A DNA stretch of 13,790 nucleotides, from assembly GCA_030146385.1 (NCBI GenBank), contig JASLBX010000326.1:1-13790 (forward strand), given 5' to 3'. The stretch's first letter is position 1. Each line of letters opens with the position of its first letter. The DNA is from Jiangellaceae bacterium. Its GTDB lineage: Bacteria > Actinomycetota > Actinomycetes > Jiangellales > Jiangellaceae. The translations under genes and the position numbers were made by a program. The notes below the pieces were generated by a model. It did not search any database. It saw nothing but the letters and a program-made list of their open reading frames with translations, and was not told the origin of the DNA. Positions 5,873 through 13,550 of the stretch are shown piece by piece.

Positions 5873-6084
5873 GTCAACGTGCGGGTGATGCCTTCGACTC
5901 CCTGCACCTTGGCGACGACGAGCCGGCCGAGTTCGTCGACGTTGCGCGCCTCGGCCCGGACGATGACGTCGTACGGCCCGGTGACGTCCTCGGCGAGCGT
6001 CACGCCGTCGATCTCGGCAATGGCCCGAGCAACGTCGGCCGCCTTACCTACCTCGGTCTGGATCAGGATGTATGCCTGGACCAC
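5851..6084 (-). CDS. Stand-alone Lrp/AsnC ligand-binding (RAM) domain protein
   Basis: A 77-residue protein, MVQAYILIQTEVGKAADVARAI..., consisting only of the alpha-beta ligand-binding fold found at the C-terminus of Lrp/AsnC regulators. The family pattern is visible: VTLAEDVTGPYDVIVRAEARNVDELGRLV then the end strand TRTLTCPVV. There is no helix-turn-helix, so it cannot bind DNA by itself; it may bind an amino acid or form mixed oligomers with full-length Lrp proteins. GTG at 6084 is well supported by GGAGGA (6090-6095). It is divergent from thiL and leads into DUF3515. Biological role unknown. Confidence 0.88.
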   Translation of the reverse strand: MVQAYILIQTEVGKAADVARAIAEIDGVTLAEDVTGPYDVIVRAEARNVDELGRLVVAKVQGVEGITRTLTCPVVHI

Positions 6085-6167
6085 GGGCGTCCTCCAGGGG
6101 GTTGGGGGGAAGATGTCCGACAGACTGGGCGTAAACCTACCGCTTCAAATCGATCGCAGGGGAACTG

Positions 6168-7115
6168 ATGCCGGACAACGTATCCGACCTGGGGGAGTTT
6201 GGGCTGATCGCGGCCATTGCCGATCGGCTTCCGCAGGGTGGTGGAGTCGTTCTCGGCCCGGGTGACGACGCTGCCGTGGTGGCGACGCCGGACAGCCGGG
6301 TCGTGGCGACCACGGACATGCTGATCGAGCAGCGGCACTTCCGCCGCGACTGGTCGTCGGCGTACGACGTGGGGCGCAAAGCCGCGGCGCAGAACCTCGC
6401 TGACGTGGTCGCGATGGGCGCCCGGCCGACGGCTTTGCTGGTCGGGCTCGGCGCTCCACCGGACCTTCCCGCCGACTGGGCGCTGGAGCTCGCCGATGGT
6501 CTGCGGGACGAGTCGGCGCTCGTGGGTGCGTCCGTCGTGGGCGGCGACACCGTGCGATCGGACGCGGTAGTGGTGGCGATCACCGCACTGGGCGACCTGA
6601 GCGGGCGCGAGCCGGTGACGAGGTCGGGCGCGCGGCCCGGCGACCGGGTGGCCGTATGTGGGCGGCTCGGCTGGGCCGAGGCGGGCCTGGCCGTCCTCTC
6701 GCGCGGGTTCCGATCGCCGCGCGCGCTGGTCGAGGCGCACCGCCGGCCTGAGGTGCCGTACCAGCTCGTCTTGGACACGGCCGCCGGCGGCGGCATCACC
6801 GCGATGTGCGACATCAGCGACGGGCTTTTGGCAGATGTCGGGCACATCGCCGAGGCGAGCGGCGTCGCCGTCGACATTGACCCCGAGGCGTTTGAGTTGC
6901 CGGCGCAGATGCGCGATATCGCTTCCGCGCTGGGAGCCGACCCGCTGCACTGGATCCTCACCGGAGGAGACGACAACGGCTTCGCGGCCACGTTCGCGTC
7001 CAGTACGGACCTACCCGCAGGGTGGCGGGCCGTGGGGACGGTGGCCGAAGGTACGGGTGTGACGGTCGCCGGAAAGGAGTACGAAGGCCCGGGCGGACAC
7101 GTTCACTTCGCCTGA
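6168..7115 (+). CDS. thiL: Thiamine-monophosphate kinase
   Basis: A 315-residue enzyme of the PurM/ThiL ATP-binding superfamily that phosphorylates thiamine monophosphate to thiamine pyrophosphate. Visible motifs are GPGDDAAVV (Asp33, Asp34), TTDMLIEQRHF (Asp50, His57), the NLADVVAMGA helix, VGGDTVRSD, and CDISDGLLADVGHIAE. The C-terminal loop is TGGDDNGFAATF where most ThiL have GGEDxxL; the acidic position is kept as Asp. The ATG at 6168 is preceded by AGGGGAA. Divergent from the Lrp-domain gene and followed by the convergent rpmB terminator. Length is normal. Confidence 0.95.
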   Translation: MPDNVSDLGEFGLIAAIADRLPQGGGVVLGPGDDAAVVATPDSRVVATTDMLIEQRHFRRDWSSAYDVGRKAAAQNLADVVAMGARPTALLVGLGAPPDLPADWALELADGLRDESALVGASVVGGDTVRSDAVVVAITALGDLSGREPVTRSGARPGDRVAVCGRLGWAEAGLAVLSRGFRSPRALVEAHRRPEVPYQLVLDTAAGGGITAMCDISDGLLADVGHIAEASGVAVDIDPEAFELPAQMRDIASALGADPLHWILTGGDDNGFAATFASSTDLPAGWRAVGTVAEGTGVTVAGKEYEGPGGHVHFA

Positions 7116-7130
7116 GTGCGGGCATATAAA

Positions 7131-7166
7131 ACGGCCGGCCCGCCCCTCTCGGGCGATGCCGGCCGT
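7131..7166 (-). terminator. Intrinsic terminator of rpmB, between convergent thiL and rpmB
   Basis: A long stem: outer arms ACGGCCGGC (7131-7139) and GCCGGCCGT (7158-7166) are perfect, and inner arms CGCCC (7141-7145) and GGGCG (7151-7155) close on the loop CTCTC. On the minus strand the stem is followed by TTTTATATGCC, a U-rich tail, so it should terminate rpmB, whose stop is 15 bases away. On the plus strand no U-tract follows, but the stem may also stop thiL transcription. Confidence 0.85.
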
Positions 7167-7181
7167 CAAGTGAGCCGAAGG

Positions 7182-7367
7182 TCAGCGGGTGACCTTACCG
7201 GCCTTTAGGCAGGAGGTGCACACGTTGATCCGCTTGCGGGTGCCGCCCACGGTCGTGCGCACGGTCTGGATGTTCGGGTTCCAGCGACGGGGCGTCCGGC
7301 GGTGCGAGTGCGAGATCGAGTTGCCGAAGCCCGGGCCCTTGCCACAGACGTCGCAGTTGGCAGCCAC
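7182..7367 (-). CDS. rpmB: 50S ribosomal protein L28, zinc-binding (four-cysteine) type
   Basis: A 61-residue basic protein of the large ribosomal subunit. The start MAANCDVCGKGPGFGNSISHSHRRTPRRWNPN is typical of L28, and two CxxC pairs (CDVC at 5-8, CTSC near 50-53) make a zinc ribbon. Genomes with this form often carry a second, cysteine-free L28 induced when zinc is scarce; none is in the window. GTG at 7367 follows CTAGGAG at a normal distance. The gene is monocistronic, with a candidate promoter upstream and a strong terminator. Confidence 0.97.
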   Translation of the reverse strand: MAANCDVCGKGPGFGNSISHSHRRTPRRWNPNIQTVRTTVGGTRKRINVCTSCLKAGKVTR

Positions 7368-7444
7368 GGGAGACTCCTAGCGGGTAGATGTGAGGTAACG
7401 ACATTGGTGTGCCTGCGGCGGGGCCCGCCGCGGGCAACCGCAGC

Positions 7445-7474
7445 AGAATACCCGGTGCGACGCGGTGAACCCAA
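7445..7474 (-). promoter_or_regulatory. Candidate promoter of rpmB
   Basis: On the minus strand TTGGGT (7469-7474) and TATTCT (7445-7450) are separated by 18 bases. This is a fair -35/-10 pair and leaves a 5' leader of about 70 bases that contains the perfect GC palindrome at 7415-7431. Confidence 0.45.
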
Positions 7475-7477
7475 ACC

Positions 7478-7506
7478 GTGGCAACGCGCCCGCAGGGGGT
7501 TACGCT
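7478..7506 (+). promoter_or_regulatory. Candidate promoter of the DAK2-recG-rsmD-coaD cluster
   Basis: TACGCT (7501-7506) fits TANNNT and is 17 bases downstream of GTGGCA (7478-7483), a weak -35. The start codon at 7540 lies about 25 bases beyond the expected transcription start, with AGGAAGG between. Confidence 0.35.
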
Positions 7507-7539
7507 TCGACGCCAAGGCAACGGCAGCCGAGGAAGGAT

Positions 7540-9168
7540 ATGACGCGAGAGCCGGTCCTGGACGCAAGGGTCGCCCTCCGATGGTGCCAGGCGGCCCTGG
7601 AGGGCCTCGCACATGCCCGCGAGGAGATCGATGCGCTCAACGTCTATCCCGTCCCGGACGGTGACACCGGCACCAACCTGTATCTGACCATGGAGTCGGC
7701 CACGCAGGCTGCCGAGGCCGCGGCGGACCGCGAAGGCACGACCCTCGCAGACGTGATGGCCGCCGCCGCCCGCGGAGCGCTGCTGGGCGCGCGCGGCAAC
7801 TCCGGTGTGATCATCGCCCAGATGCTGCGCGGGGTGGCGGACGTGTTCGCGTCGCCGTCCCACGCCAGCGACGCGGCCGCGCTGGTCGCCGCGCTCGATC
7901 GGGCCGCGCGAGACGGCTACACGGCAGTGGCCAAGCCGGTCGAGGGAACGATCCTGACCGTCGCGCGCGCCGCCGCGGAAGCAGCCGCCGCCGCCGCACT
8001 GGACAGCCAGCCCTCGCTGCCGGCCGTCGCGCTCGCCGCGGCGCGGGGAGCGCGCAAGGCGCTCGAACGGACGCCCGACCAGCTGGACGTCCTCAAGCGG
8101 GCGGGGGTCGTCGACGCAGGCGGCCGGGGCCTGACGGTGATCCTGGACGCCTTCGACACCGTGCTCACCGGACGGCGCCCGCTGCCCCGGCCCCGGGAGC
8201 TGGCGGCCCACGATGTGCCCGAAGTGACGTTCACGGCACCGGAGGTCGCACCCGCCGGGCCGGGCTACGAGGTCATGTACCTGCTGGACGCCGACGAGAG
8301 CGCGATCCCGGCCCTGCGCAAGGCACTTGAGCCGCTCGGTGACTCGCTGGTCGTAGTCGGCGGCGGCGGTGACGAGGGCGGGCTGTGGAATGTCCACGTG
8401 CACGTCGACGATGCAGGCGCGGCGATCGAGGCCGGCATGGCGGCCGGCCGCCCGCACCAGATCCGGGTCACCTACCTCGCCGACCAGACCCCCGTGCCGG
8501 CACGGCCTGGCCGGGCGCTGGTCGCCTTCGCGGCGGGCGGCGGGCTAGCCGAGCTGTTCGAGTCGGCGGGTGCCACGGTCGTCCGGACCCCCGTGGGGCG
8601 CCGTCCATCCACGGCGGAGATGCTCGAGGCGATCCGACAGTGCGGGGTCGCCGAGGTCGTGCTGCTGCCCAACGACCGCGACGGCATCCCGGTCGCTGAG
8701 GCGGCGGCTGCAGAAGCCCGCTCACACGGCCTGCGGGTGGCCGTCATCCCGACGACGGTCCAGGTCCAGGGGTTGGCGGCGGCCGCGGTGCACGAACCGG
8801 GCCGGGCGTTCGACACCGATGTCGTGGCGATGACGACGGCCGCTGGCCACACCAGGCACGGGGCCGTGACGGTCGCCGCGCGCGAAGCGGTGACGTCCGC
8901 GGGCGTCTGCCGGCCCGGCGACGTCCTGGGTGTGGTCGAGGGCGACTTCGCGATCATCGGCTCTGACCTGGCGGACGTGGCCGTCGAGGTCGTCCGGCGG
9001 ATGCTCGCTGTCGGCGGCGAGCTGGTGACCCTGGTGACCGGACGGGACGCCGACGGCGCACTGGCCGAGAGTGTCGGCGTGGTGGTGCATGCTGAGCACC
9101 CAGAGGTCGACACCGTCGTCTACGCGGGTGGCCAGGCGAGGTACCCGCTGCTGATTGGGGTGGAGTAG
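7540..9168 (+). CDS. DAK2 domain protein, fatty acid kinase catalytic subunit-like (FakA family)
   Basis: A 542-residue protein. The N-terminal DhaL/DAK2 nucleotide-binding domain (residues about 8-200) has NVYPVPDGDTGTN with the Mg-binding Asp40 and Asp42, then GARGNSGVIIAQMLRG and VDAGGRGL. The middle and C-terminal parts carry FakA-type features (EVVLLPNDRDGIPVAEAA, VIPTTVQVQGLAA, VVEGDFAIIGSDL). In Firmicutes FakA phosphorylates fatty acid held by a DegV-family FakB partner to make acyl-phosphate for phospholipid synthesis; whether this actinobacterial relative does so is inference. The same neighbour of recG occurs in mycobacteria (Rv2974c). ATG 7540 with AGGAAGG is preferred over the 25-codon longer GTG start at 7465. 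Its TAG shares a base with the recG start. Confidence 0.9.
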   Translation: MTREPVLDARVALRWCQAALEGLAHAREEIDALNVYPVPDGDTGTNLYLTMESATQAAEAAADREGTTLADVMAAAARGALLGARGNSGVIIAQMLRGVADVFASPSHASDAAALVAALDRAARDGYTAVAKPVEGTILTVARAAAEAAAAAALDSQPSLPAVALAAARGARKALERTPDQLDVLKRAGVVDAGGRGLTVILDAFDTVLTGRRPLPRPRELAAHDVPEVTFTAPEVAPAGPGYEVMYLLDADESAIPALRKALEPLGDSLVVVGGGGDEGGLWNVHVHVDDAGAAIEAGMAAGRPHQIRVTYLADQTPVPARPGRALVAFAAGGGLAELFESAGATVVRTPVGRRPSTAEMLEAIRQCGVAEVVLLPNDRDGIPVAEAAAAEARSHGLRVAVIPTTVQVQGLAAAAVHEPGRAFDTDVVAMTTAAGHTRHGAVTVAAREAVTSAGVCRPGDVLGVVEGDFAIIGSDLADVAVEVVRRMLAVGGELVTLVTGRDADGALAESVGVVVHAEHPEVDTVVYAGGQARYPLLIGVE

Positions 9169-11360
9169 TGGGCCTGTCGTTCAGCGACCCGCTTGAGCGC
9201 CTGCTCGGCCAGAAGACCGCCAAGGCCTTGGCCGAGTCGCTCGATCTGCGCACCGCGGGCGATCTCCTGCGCCACTACCCGCGCCGCTACGCCCAGCGGG
9301 GCGAGCTTACCGACCTCGACGCCCTCCGAATCGACGAGCACGTCACCGTCTTGGCACAGGTCAAGTCCGCTCAGCTGCGGCCCATGCGGTCCCGCCGTGG
9401 CTGGATGCTCGAGGCGCTGGTCACGGACGGCTACGGCGAGCTGTCGCTGACCTTCTTCGGAAAGTCCGAGCGCTTCCTGTCCTCGCACGCGCGGCAGTTG
9501 CGTCCGGGCCGAATCGGGCTGTTCGCCGGCAAGGTGTCGCAGTACCAGCGCAAGCGCCAGCTCACGCATCCTGACTACAACATTCTCGACGCCGTCGAAA
9601 GTGCAGCCGATGCCGTCCAGGCCTTCGCCGGGCAGCTGATCCCGGTGTACCCCGCCACCGGCAGGCTGCCCACATGGCGCATCTCCAAGTGCGTCGAGAC
9701 CTTGCTGGACCAGCTCGACTACGTGCCCGAACCCATCCCCGCGTCGCTGCGGCTGCGGCTCGGCCTGATGGACGCTCACCGCGCCCTGCGGGTCATCCAC
9801 CAGCCGGAGTCGATGTCGGACGTCGAGAAGGCCCGGCACCGCCTTCGCTTCGAGGAGGCGTTCGTCCTGCAGGTGGAGCTGGCGCGGCGGCGGGCCAGCG
9901 TCGAGGCGTTGCCGGCCATAGCGCGTCCTACCCGGGCAGACGGCCTTCGCGACCGGTTCGACGGCCAACTGCCGTTCGAGCTGACTAAGGCGCAGGTCGA
10001 GGTGGGTGACGAGATCGCCGCGGATCTGGCGCAGCGCCACCCCATGCACCGGCTGCTCCAGGGCGAGGTCGGCAGCGGCAAGACCGTCGTGGCGCTGCGG
10101 GCGATGCTGCAGGTCGTCGACGCCGGCGGTCAGGCGGCGCTGTTGGCTCCCACCGAGGTGCTTGCCCACCAGCATCACCGGACGCTGCAGCAGCTGATGG
10201 GTCCGCTGGCCGAGGGCGGCATGCTCGGCGGCTCCGAGATCGGCACCCAGATTGCACTGCTCACCGGGTCGATGGCTGCGGCGGCCCGCCGTCAGGCGTT
10301 GCTGGCCGCTGCATCGGGGGAGGCCGGCATCGTGGTCGGCACCCACGCGCTGCTCGAGGAGCACGTCCAGTTCGCCGATCTTGGCCTCGTCGTCGTCGAC
10401 GAGCAGCACCGGTTCGGCGTCGAGCAGCGCGCCGCGCTCGCCGAGAAGAGCCCGGCCGGGTCCCGTCCGCACGTCCTGGTCATGACGGCCACGCCGATTC
10501 CGCGCACGGTCGCGATTACGGTGTTCGGCGACCTGTGGGTGTCGACGATGAGCGAGCTGCCCGCTGGGCGCGCCGACGTCGAGACGCACGTCGTCCCGGT
10601 CGCCGAAAAGCCGCAGTACCTCGACCGCGCGTGGCAGCGGGTCCGCGAGGAGGTGGCCGCCGGAAATCGGGTGTACATCGTCTGCCCGCGGATCGGGGGC
10701 GATATGGACACCGGCACCGAAAACGGCGGAGGTGCGGCCGGCGAGCTGGGGCGGCCGGTGGCGGTGATGGACGTTGCCGAGATGCTGCGCAACGGGCCGC
10801 TCGCGGAGGTGCCGGTCGGAATCCTGCATGGCCGGATGCCTCCCGAGGAGAAGGACGAGGCGATGCGCCGGTTCGCCGCGGGCGAGGTGCCGGTGCTGGT
10901 CGCCACCACCGTCATCGAGGTCGGGGTCGACGTGCCGACCGCGTCGATGATGGTCGTGATGGACGCGACCCGGTTCGGCGTCTCACAGCTGCACCAGTTG
11001 CGGGGCCGCATCGGCCGCGGCAGCGTCCCCGGCCTGTGTCTGCTCGTCACCGACGCCCAGGCCGGCAGTACCGCACGGGATCGTCTGGACGCGGTCGCCA
11101 AGTCCCGTGACGGCTTCTACCTCGCGCAGGTCGACCTGGAGCAGCGCCGTGAGGGCGACATCCTCGGCGTCGAGCAGTCGGGCCGGCGAACGAGCCTGCG
11201 CCTGCTGCGCGTGCTCCGCGACGAAAACCTCATCATGGTGGCCAGAGAGGCGGCCGGGTCGGTCGTCACGTCCGATCCAGAGCTCGCGCGGCATCCGGAC
11301 CTGGCCGCAGCCGTCGCCGAGCTTGGGGCGGAAGAGCGCGACTACCTGGAGAAGGCGTGA
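9168..11360 (+). CDS. recG: ATP-dependent DNA helicase RecG
   Basis: A 730-residue superfamily 2 helicase that remodels stalled replication forks and branch-migrates Holliday junctions. An N-terminal wedge/OB region (residues about 1-160) precedes the helicase core: Walker A GEVGSGKT (Lys305), DEQH box (411-414, DEQHRFG), motif III MTATPIPRT (from 439), and motif VI QLRGRIGRG (610-618). The C-terminal region includes the family's REGDILGVEQSG. Length matches mycobacterial RecG. The GTG start at 9168 overlaps the stop of the upstream gene by one base (TAGTG), and its own TGA overlaps rsmD by four bases, so the three are coupled. Confidence 0.97.
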   Translation: MGLSFSDPLERLLGQKTAKALAESLDLRTAGDLLRHYPRRYAQRGELTDLDALRIDEHVTVLAQVKSAQLRPMRSRRGWMLEALVTDGYGELSLTFFGKSERFLSSHARQLRPGRIGLFAGKVSQYQRKRQLTHPDYNILDAVESAADAVQAFAGQLIPVYPATGRLPTWRISKCVETLLDQLDYVPEPIPASLRLRLGLMDAHRALRVIHQPESMSDVEKARHRLRFEEAFVLQVELARRRASVEALPAIARPTRADGLRDRFDGQLPFELTKAQVEVGDEIAADLAQRHPMHRLLQGEVGSGKTVVALRAMLQVVDAGGQAALLAPTEVLAHQHHRTLQQLMGPLAEGGMLGGSEIGTQIALLTGSMAAAARRQALLAAASGEAGIVVGTHALLEEHVQFADLGLVVVDEQHRFGVEQRAALAEKSPAGSRPHVLVMTATPIPRTVAITVFGDLWVSTMSELPAGRADVETHVVPVAEKPQYLDRAWQRVREEVAAGNRVYIVCPRIGGDMDTGTENGGGAAGELGRPVAVMDVAEMLRNGPLAEVPVGILHGRMPPEEKDEAMRRFAAGEVPVLVATTVIEVGVDVPTASMMVVMDATRFGVSQLHQLRGRIGRGSVPGLCLLVTDAQAGSTARDRLDAVAKSRDGFYLAQVDLEQRREGDILGVEQSGRRTSLRLLRVLRDENLIMVAREAAGSVVTSDPELARHPDLAAAVAELGAEERDYLEKA

Positions 11361-11917
11361 CGCGGATCGTGGCCGGCGCCGCACGGGGCCGCCGGCTGAA
11401 GGTGCCGGGCGGCAGCGGTACGCGCCCCACGTCCGACCGGGTGCGCGAGGCGCTGTTCTCGTCCCTCGAGTCGATGTTCGGCTCGCTGCACGGGCTCCGC
11501 GTCCTCGACCTGTTCGCCGGGAGCGGTGCGCTGGGGCTCGAAGCGATATCGCGAGGCGCGGGTTACGCCATGCTTGTCGAATCCGACGCGGCGGCGGTGC
11601 GCCTGATCAGAGCGAACGTGGCGGCGGTGGGGCTCGGGGAGGTCGAGGTAAAGGCCGTGCCCGTCGGCCGCGTCCTCGCCTCACCTCCGGAGAAGCCGTT
11701 CGACCTCGTACTCGCCGACCCGCCGTACGCCGTGGGGGCGAGCGACATCACCGAAATCTTGAGCGCACTCGAAGCCGGCTGGCTGGCGCCGGATGCGGTC
11801 GTGGTGATCGAGCGACCCAGCCGCGGCGAGCCGGTGCGATGGCCGTCCGGCCTGGTGGCGGTGAGGGACCGTCGTTACGGCGAGACCCGGCTCTGGTACG
11901 GTCGGCCGGCTGGGTGA
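11357..11917 (+). CDS. rsmD: 16S rRNA (guanine(966)-N(2))-methyltransferase
   Basis: A 186-residue SAM-dependent methyltransferase that modifies G966 (E. coli numbering) of 16S rRNA in the small subunit. The start RIVAGAARGRRLKVP and TRPTSDRVREALF are family hallmarks; VLDLFAGSGALGLEAISRGA (from residue 49) is SAM motif I, and DPPY (121-124) is the catalytic N2-methyltransferase motif. The GTG at 11357 overlaps the recG stop (GTGA). The rsmD-coaD pairing is widespread in bacteria. Confidence 0.95.
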   Translation: MTRIVAGAARGRRLKVPGGSGTRPTSDRVREALFSSLESMFGSLHGLRVLDLFAGSGALGLEAISRGAGYAMLVESDAAAVRLIRANVAAVGLGEVEVKAVPVGRVLASPPEKPFDLVLADPPYAVGASDITEILSALEAGWLAPDAVVVIERPSRGEPVRWPSGLVAVRDRRYGETRLWYGRPAG

Positions 11918-11940
11918 CTCTGAACCTTGCGGAGGGCAAT

Positions 11941-12420
11941 ATGCGGCGTTGCGTGTGTCCCGGCTCGTTTGATCCGGTGACGAACGGTCATCTGGATGTT
12001 ATCGAGCGGGCGTCCCCGCTTTTCGACGAGGTTGTCGTCGGCGTGCTGGTCAACGTGGCGAAGAAGGGTCTGTTCACCGTGGAAGAGCGGATCGAGATGT
12101 TGCGCGCCGTGACCGCGCCGCTTGGGAATGTCACGGTTGAGAGCTTCGAAGGGCTGTTGGTCGACTTCTGCCGCGACCGTGACATCCCGGCAGTCGTCCG
12201 CGGCCTGCGCGCCGTCACCGACTTCGAGTACGAACTGTCGATGGCTCAGATGAACCACCGACTGTCCAATCTCGAGACGCTGTTCGTGGCAACGAACCCG
12301 GATTATTCGTTCCTGTCGTCCAGCCTGGTCAGGGAAGTCGCCTCCTACGGGGGTGATGTTTCCGGACTTGTGCCAGATACCGTTCTCGGAAGACTTACGA
12401 AACGTCTCGCCGAACGCTAG
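11941..12420 (+). CDS. coaD: Phosphopantetheine adenylyltransferase
   Basis: A 159-residue enzyme that adenylylates 4'-phosphopantetheine to dephospho-CoA, the penultimate step of CoA synthesis. The nucleotidyltransferase motif is CPGSFDPVTNGHLDVIERA with T-N-G-H at 14-17. VRGLRAVTDFEYELSMAQMN and YSFLSSSLVREVASYGGDVSGLVP complete the signature. ATG 11941 follows GGAGGG (11931-11936); the gene begins 23 bases after rsmD. The frame is open for more than 800 bases upstream, but that part is a shadow of recG and rsmD. Confidence 0.97.
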   Translation: MRRCVCPGSFDPVTNGHLDVIERASPLFDEVVVGVLVNVAKKGLFTVEERIEMLRAVTAPLGNVTVESFEGLLVDFCRDRDIPAVVRGLRAVTDFEYELSMAQMNHRLSNLETLFVATNPDYSFLSSSLVREVASYGGDVSGLVPDTVLGRLTKRLAER

Positions 12421-12433
12421 CGGGGGTGGAGAT

Positions 12434-13444
12434 GTGAAGATCCAGGACAAACTGGATGAAATCAAGGCACTGGTGAGTGCCGCTCGCAAGCTGCCGATGT
12501 CGTCGTCGATAGTGATCAACAAGGCGGAGCTGCTGCGGTTGCTGAGCGAACTCGACGAGCTGTTACCCGACGACCTGGCGCTTGCAGAGGCGGTGCTCAG
12601 CCGGCGGGACGCGATGCTGTACGAGGCCACCGCAAACGCCGAGCGGCTGCTGACCGCGGCGATGGAGGAGCGCCAGCGGATGATCTCGGAGGAGGAGGTG
12701 CTCCGCGAGGCCCGGATTGAGGCGGCCGAGGTGCTCCGGCACGCGGAGGAGCGGTCGGACCGCACGTCCCGCGAGATCGACGAATATGTCGACGCCAAGC
12801 TCGCCCATCTGGAAGTGTCCGTCACCAACATTCTCGAGACGGTCCGGCAGGGCCGCCAGCGACTGGCCGAACCGGGGTTGTACAACGAGCTCGCATCCCT
12901 GCCCGAGGACGACGAAGCCGCCGAGCCTAGAGCACTGCCGCGGCGGCCGACTCCCGTGACCGAAGCCCAGCTCCTGCCGGGTGGCATGGCTGGGGATTCG
13001 GCGTCTGCATGGGGCGGGCCGGCGCAGCGCGACGCTCCTATGCCCGAGCGCAATGCACTTCCGCAACGAGGGCGGGCATTCGAGCGAGAGGACGCGCCGG
13101 ACGGGGAGGACGCGGTGGGCCGGGACGCTACGCCCGAACGGCACGGCCGGCACGCGGTCCCAACTGGGCCGGACGGACATGTCGAGACCCGGGAGATCAG
13201 TGTGGCGGCGGAAGCCGCTGGCGGGTGGACTCCGCGCCGACCGGAGAGTGTGCCGGAGCCCGAGGCGGGCGACACCGAGACTTCGGAGCAATCCGCTGAG
13301 GCGGCTGCCGAGGACGTGGAGCAATCCGCCGAGGCTGCGCCGGAGCCCACCGGTGAGGAGTCCGGCGACGATGCCGCGAAGCCCTCCGGAGAGCAGGGCG
13401 AGCCGGCACCGGACGCGCAGGCGGAGGAGGCTCGCACCGAATAG
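12434..13444 (+). CDS. DivIVA-like coiled-coil septation protein, SepIVA/Rv2927c family, with long acidic tail
   Basis: A 336-residue protein. Residues 1-61 (LDEIKALVSAARKLPMSS...VINKAELLRLLSELDELLPDDLALAEAVLSRRDAML in outline) match the N-terminus of mycobacterial Rv2927c/SepIVA, a DivIVA-like factor of cell division and polar growth. Residues 62-115 form a heptad-rich coiled coil, and EIDEYVDAKLAHLE (114-127) to VRQGRQRL matches that family's C-terminal segment. The coiled coil is shorter than in Rv2927c as I recall it. Residues about 150-336 are an added Pro/Glu/Ala-rich, low-complexity, acidic tail with a repeated EQSAEAA. GTG at 12434 is preceded by GGGGGTGGAG and begins VKIQDKL. It lies 13 bases after coaD and before DUF177, as around Rv2927c. 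The scaffold role is inferred by homology. Confidence 0.85.
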   Translation: MKIQDKLDEIKALVSAARKLPMSSSIVINKAELLRLLSELDELLPDDLALAEAVLSRRDAMLYEATANAERLLTAAMEERQRMISEEEVLREARIEAAEVLRHAEERSDRTSREIDEYVDAKLAHLEVSVTNILETVRQGRQRLAEPGLYNELASLPEDDEAAEPRALPRRPTPVTEAQLLPGGMAGDSASAWGGPAQRDAPMPERNALPQRGRAFEREDAPDGEDAVGRDATPERHGRHAVPTGPDGHVETREISVAAEAAGGWTPRRPESVPEPEAGDTETSEQSAEAAAEDVEQSAEAAPEPTGEESGDDAAKPSGEQGEPAPDAQAEEARTE

Positions 13445-13465
13445 GCCGGCGGGTTACGGCTCGGA

Positions 13466-13493
13466 TTGTGTGCGACCAGCCCTTCTCTAGTAA
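13466..13493 (+). promoter_or_regulatory. Candidate promoter of the DUF177 (rpmF) operon
   Basis: TTGTGT (13466-13471) and TAGTAA (13488-13493) are separated by 16 bases in the 106-base gap after the SepIVA-like gene. This is the first gap of that size since the DAK2 gene, so a new transcription unit is likely to start here. The gap before it shows no clear terminator. Confidence 0.4.
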
Positions 13494-13504
13494 CCTTGCA
13501 TGTC

Positions 13505-13521
13505 GGCCTCGCGCCGAGGCC
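13505..13521 (+). promoter_or_regulatory. Perfect hairpin in the DUF177 5' leader
   Basis: GGCCTCG (13505-13511) and CGAGGCC (13515-13521) are perfect 7-bp arms with a three-base loop, about 12 bases after the candidate -10 box and 30 bases before the start codon. It would form at the 5' end of the message. Operator, attenuator or mRNA-stabilising stem are all possible. Confidence 0.45.
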
Positions 13522-13550
13522 ACGAGTCGGCTTGCCCGCAACGACGAGAG

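Noticed and set aside
7415..7431. Perfect GC palindrome GCGGCGGGGCCCGCCGC in the rpmB leader as an operator
   Set aside because: Simple GC-rich palindromes of this kind are common in such genomes, and no known regulator pattern (for example Zur) fits. Mentioned only as part of the leader.
9120..10829. A 569-codon minus-strand open frame opposite recG
   Set aside because: It is antisense to all of the conserved RecG helicase motifs, and its translation is His/Arg/Gln-rich with no family pattern. Long shadow frames are expected at this GC content.
11875..13437. A 520-codon minus-strand frame opposite coaD and the SepIVA-like gene
   Set aside because: The product is almost entirely Ser/Arg/Ala low complexity, as expected from the complement of Glu/Ala/Arg-rich coding sequence.
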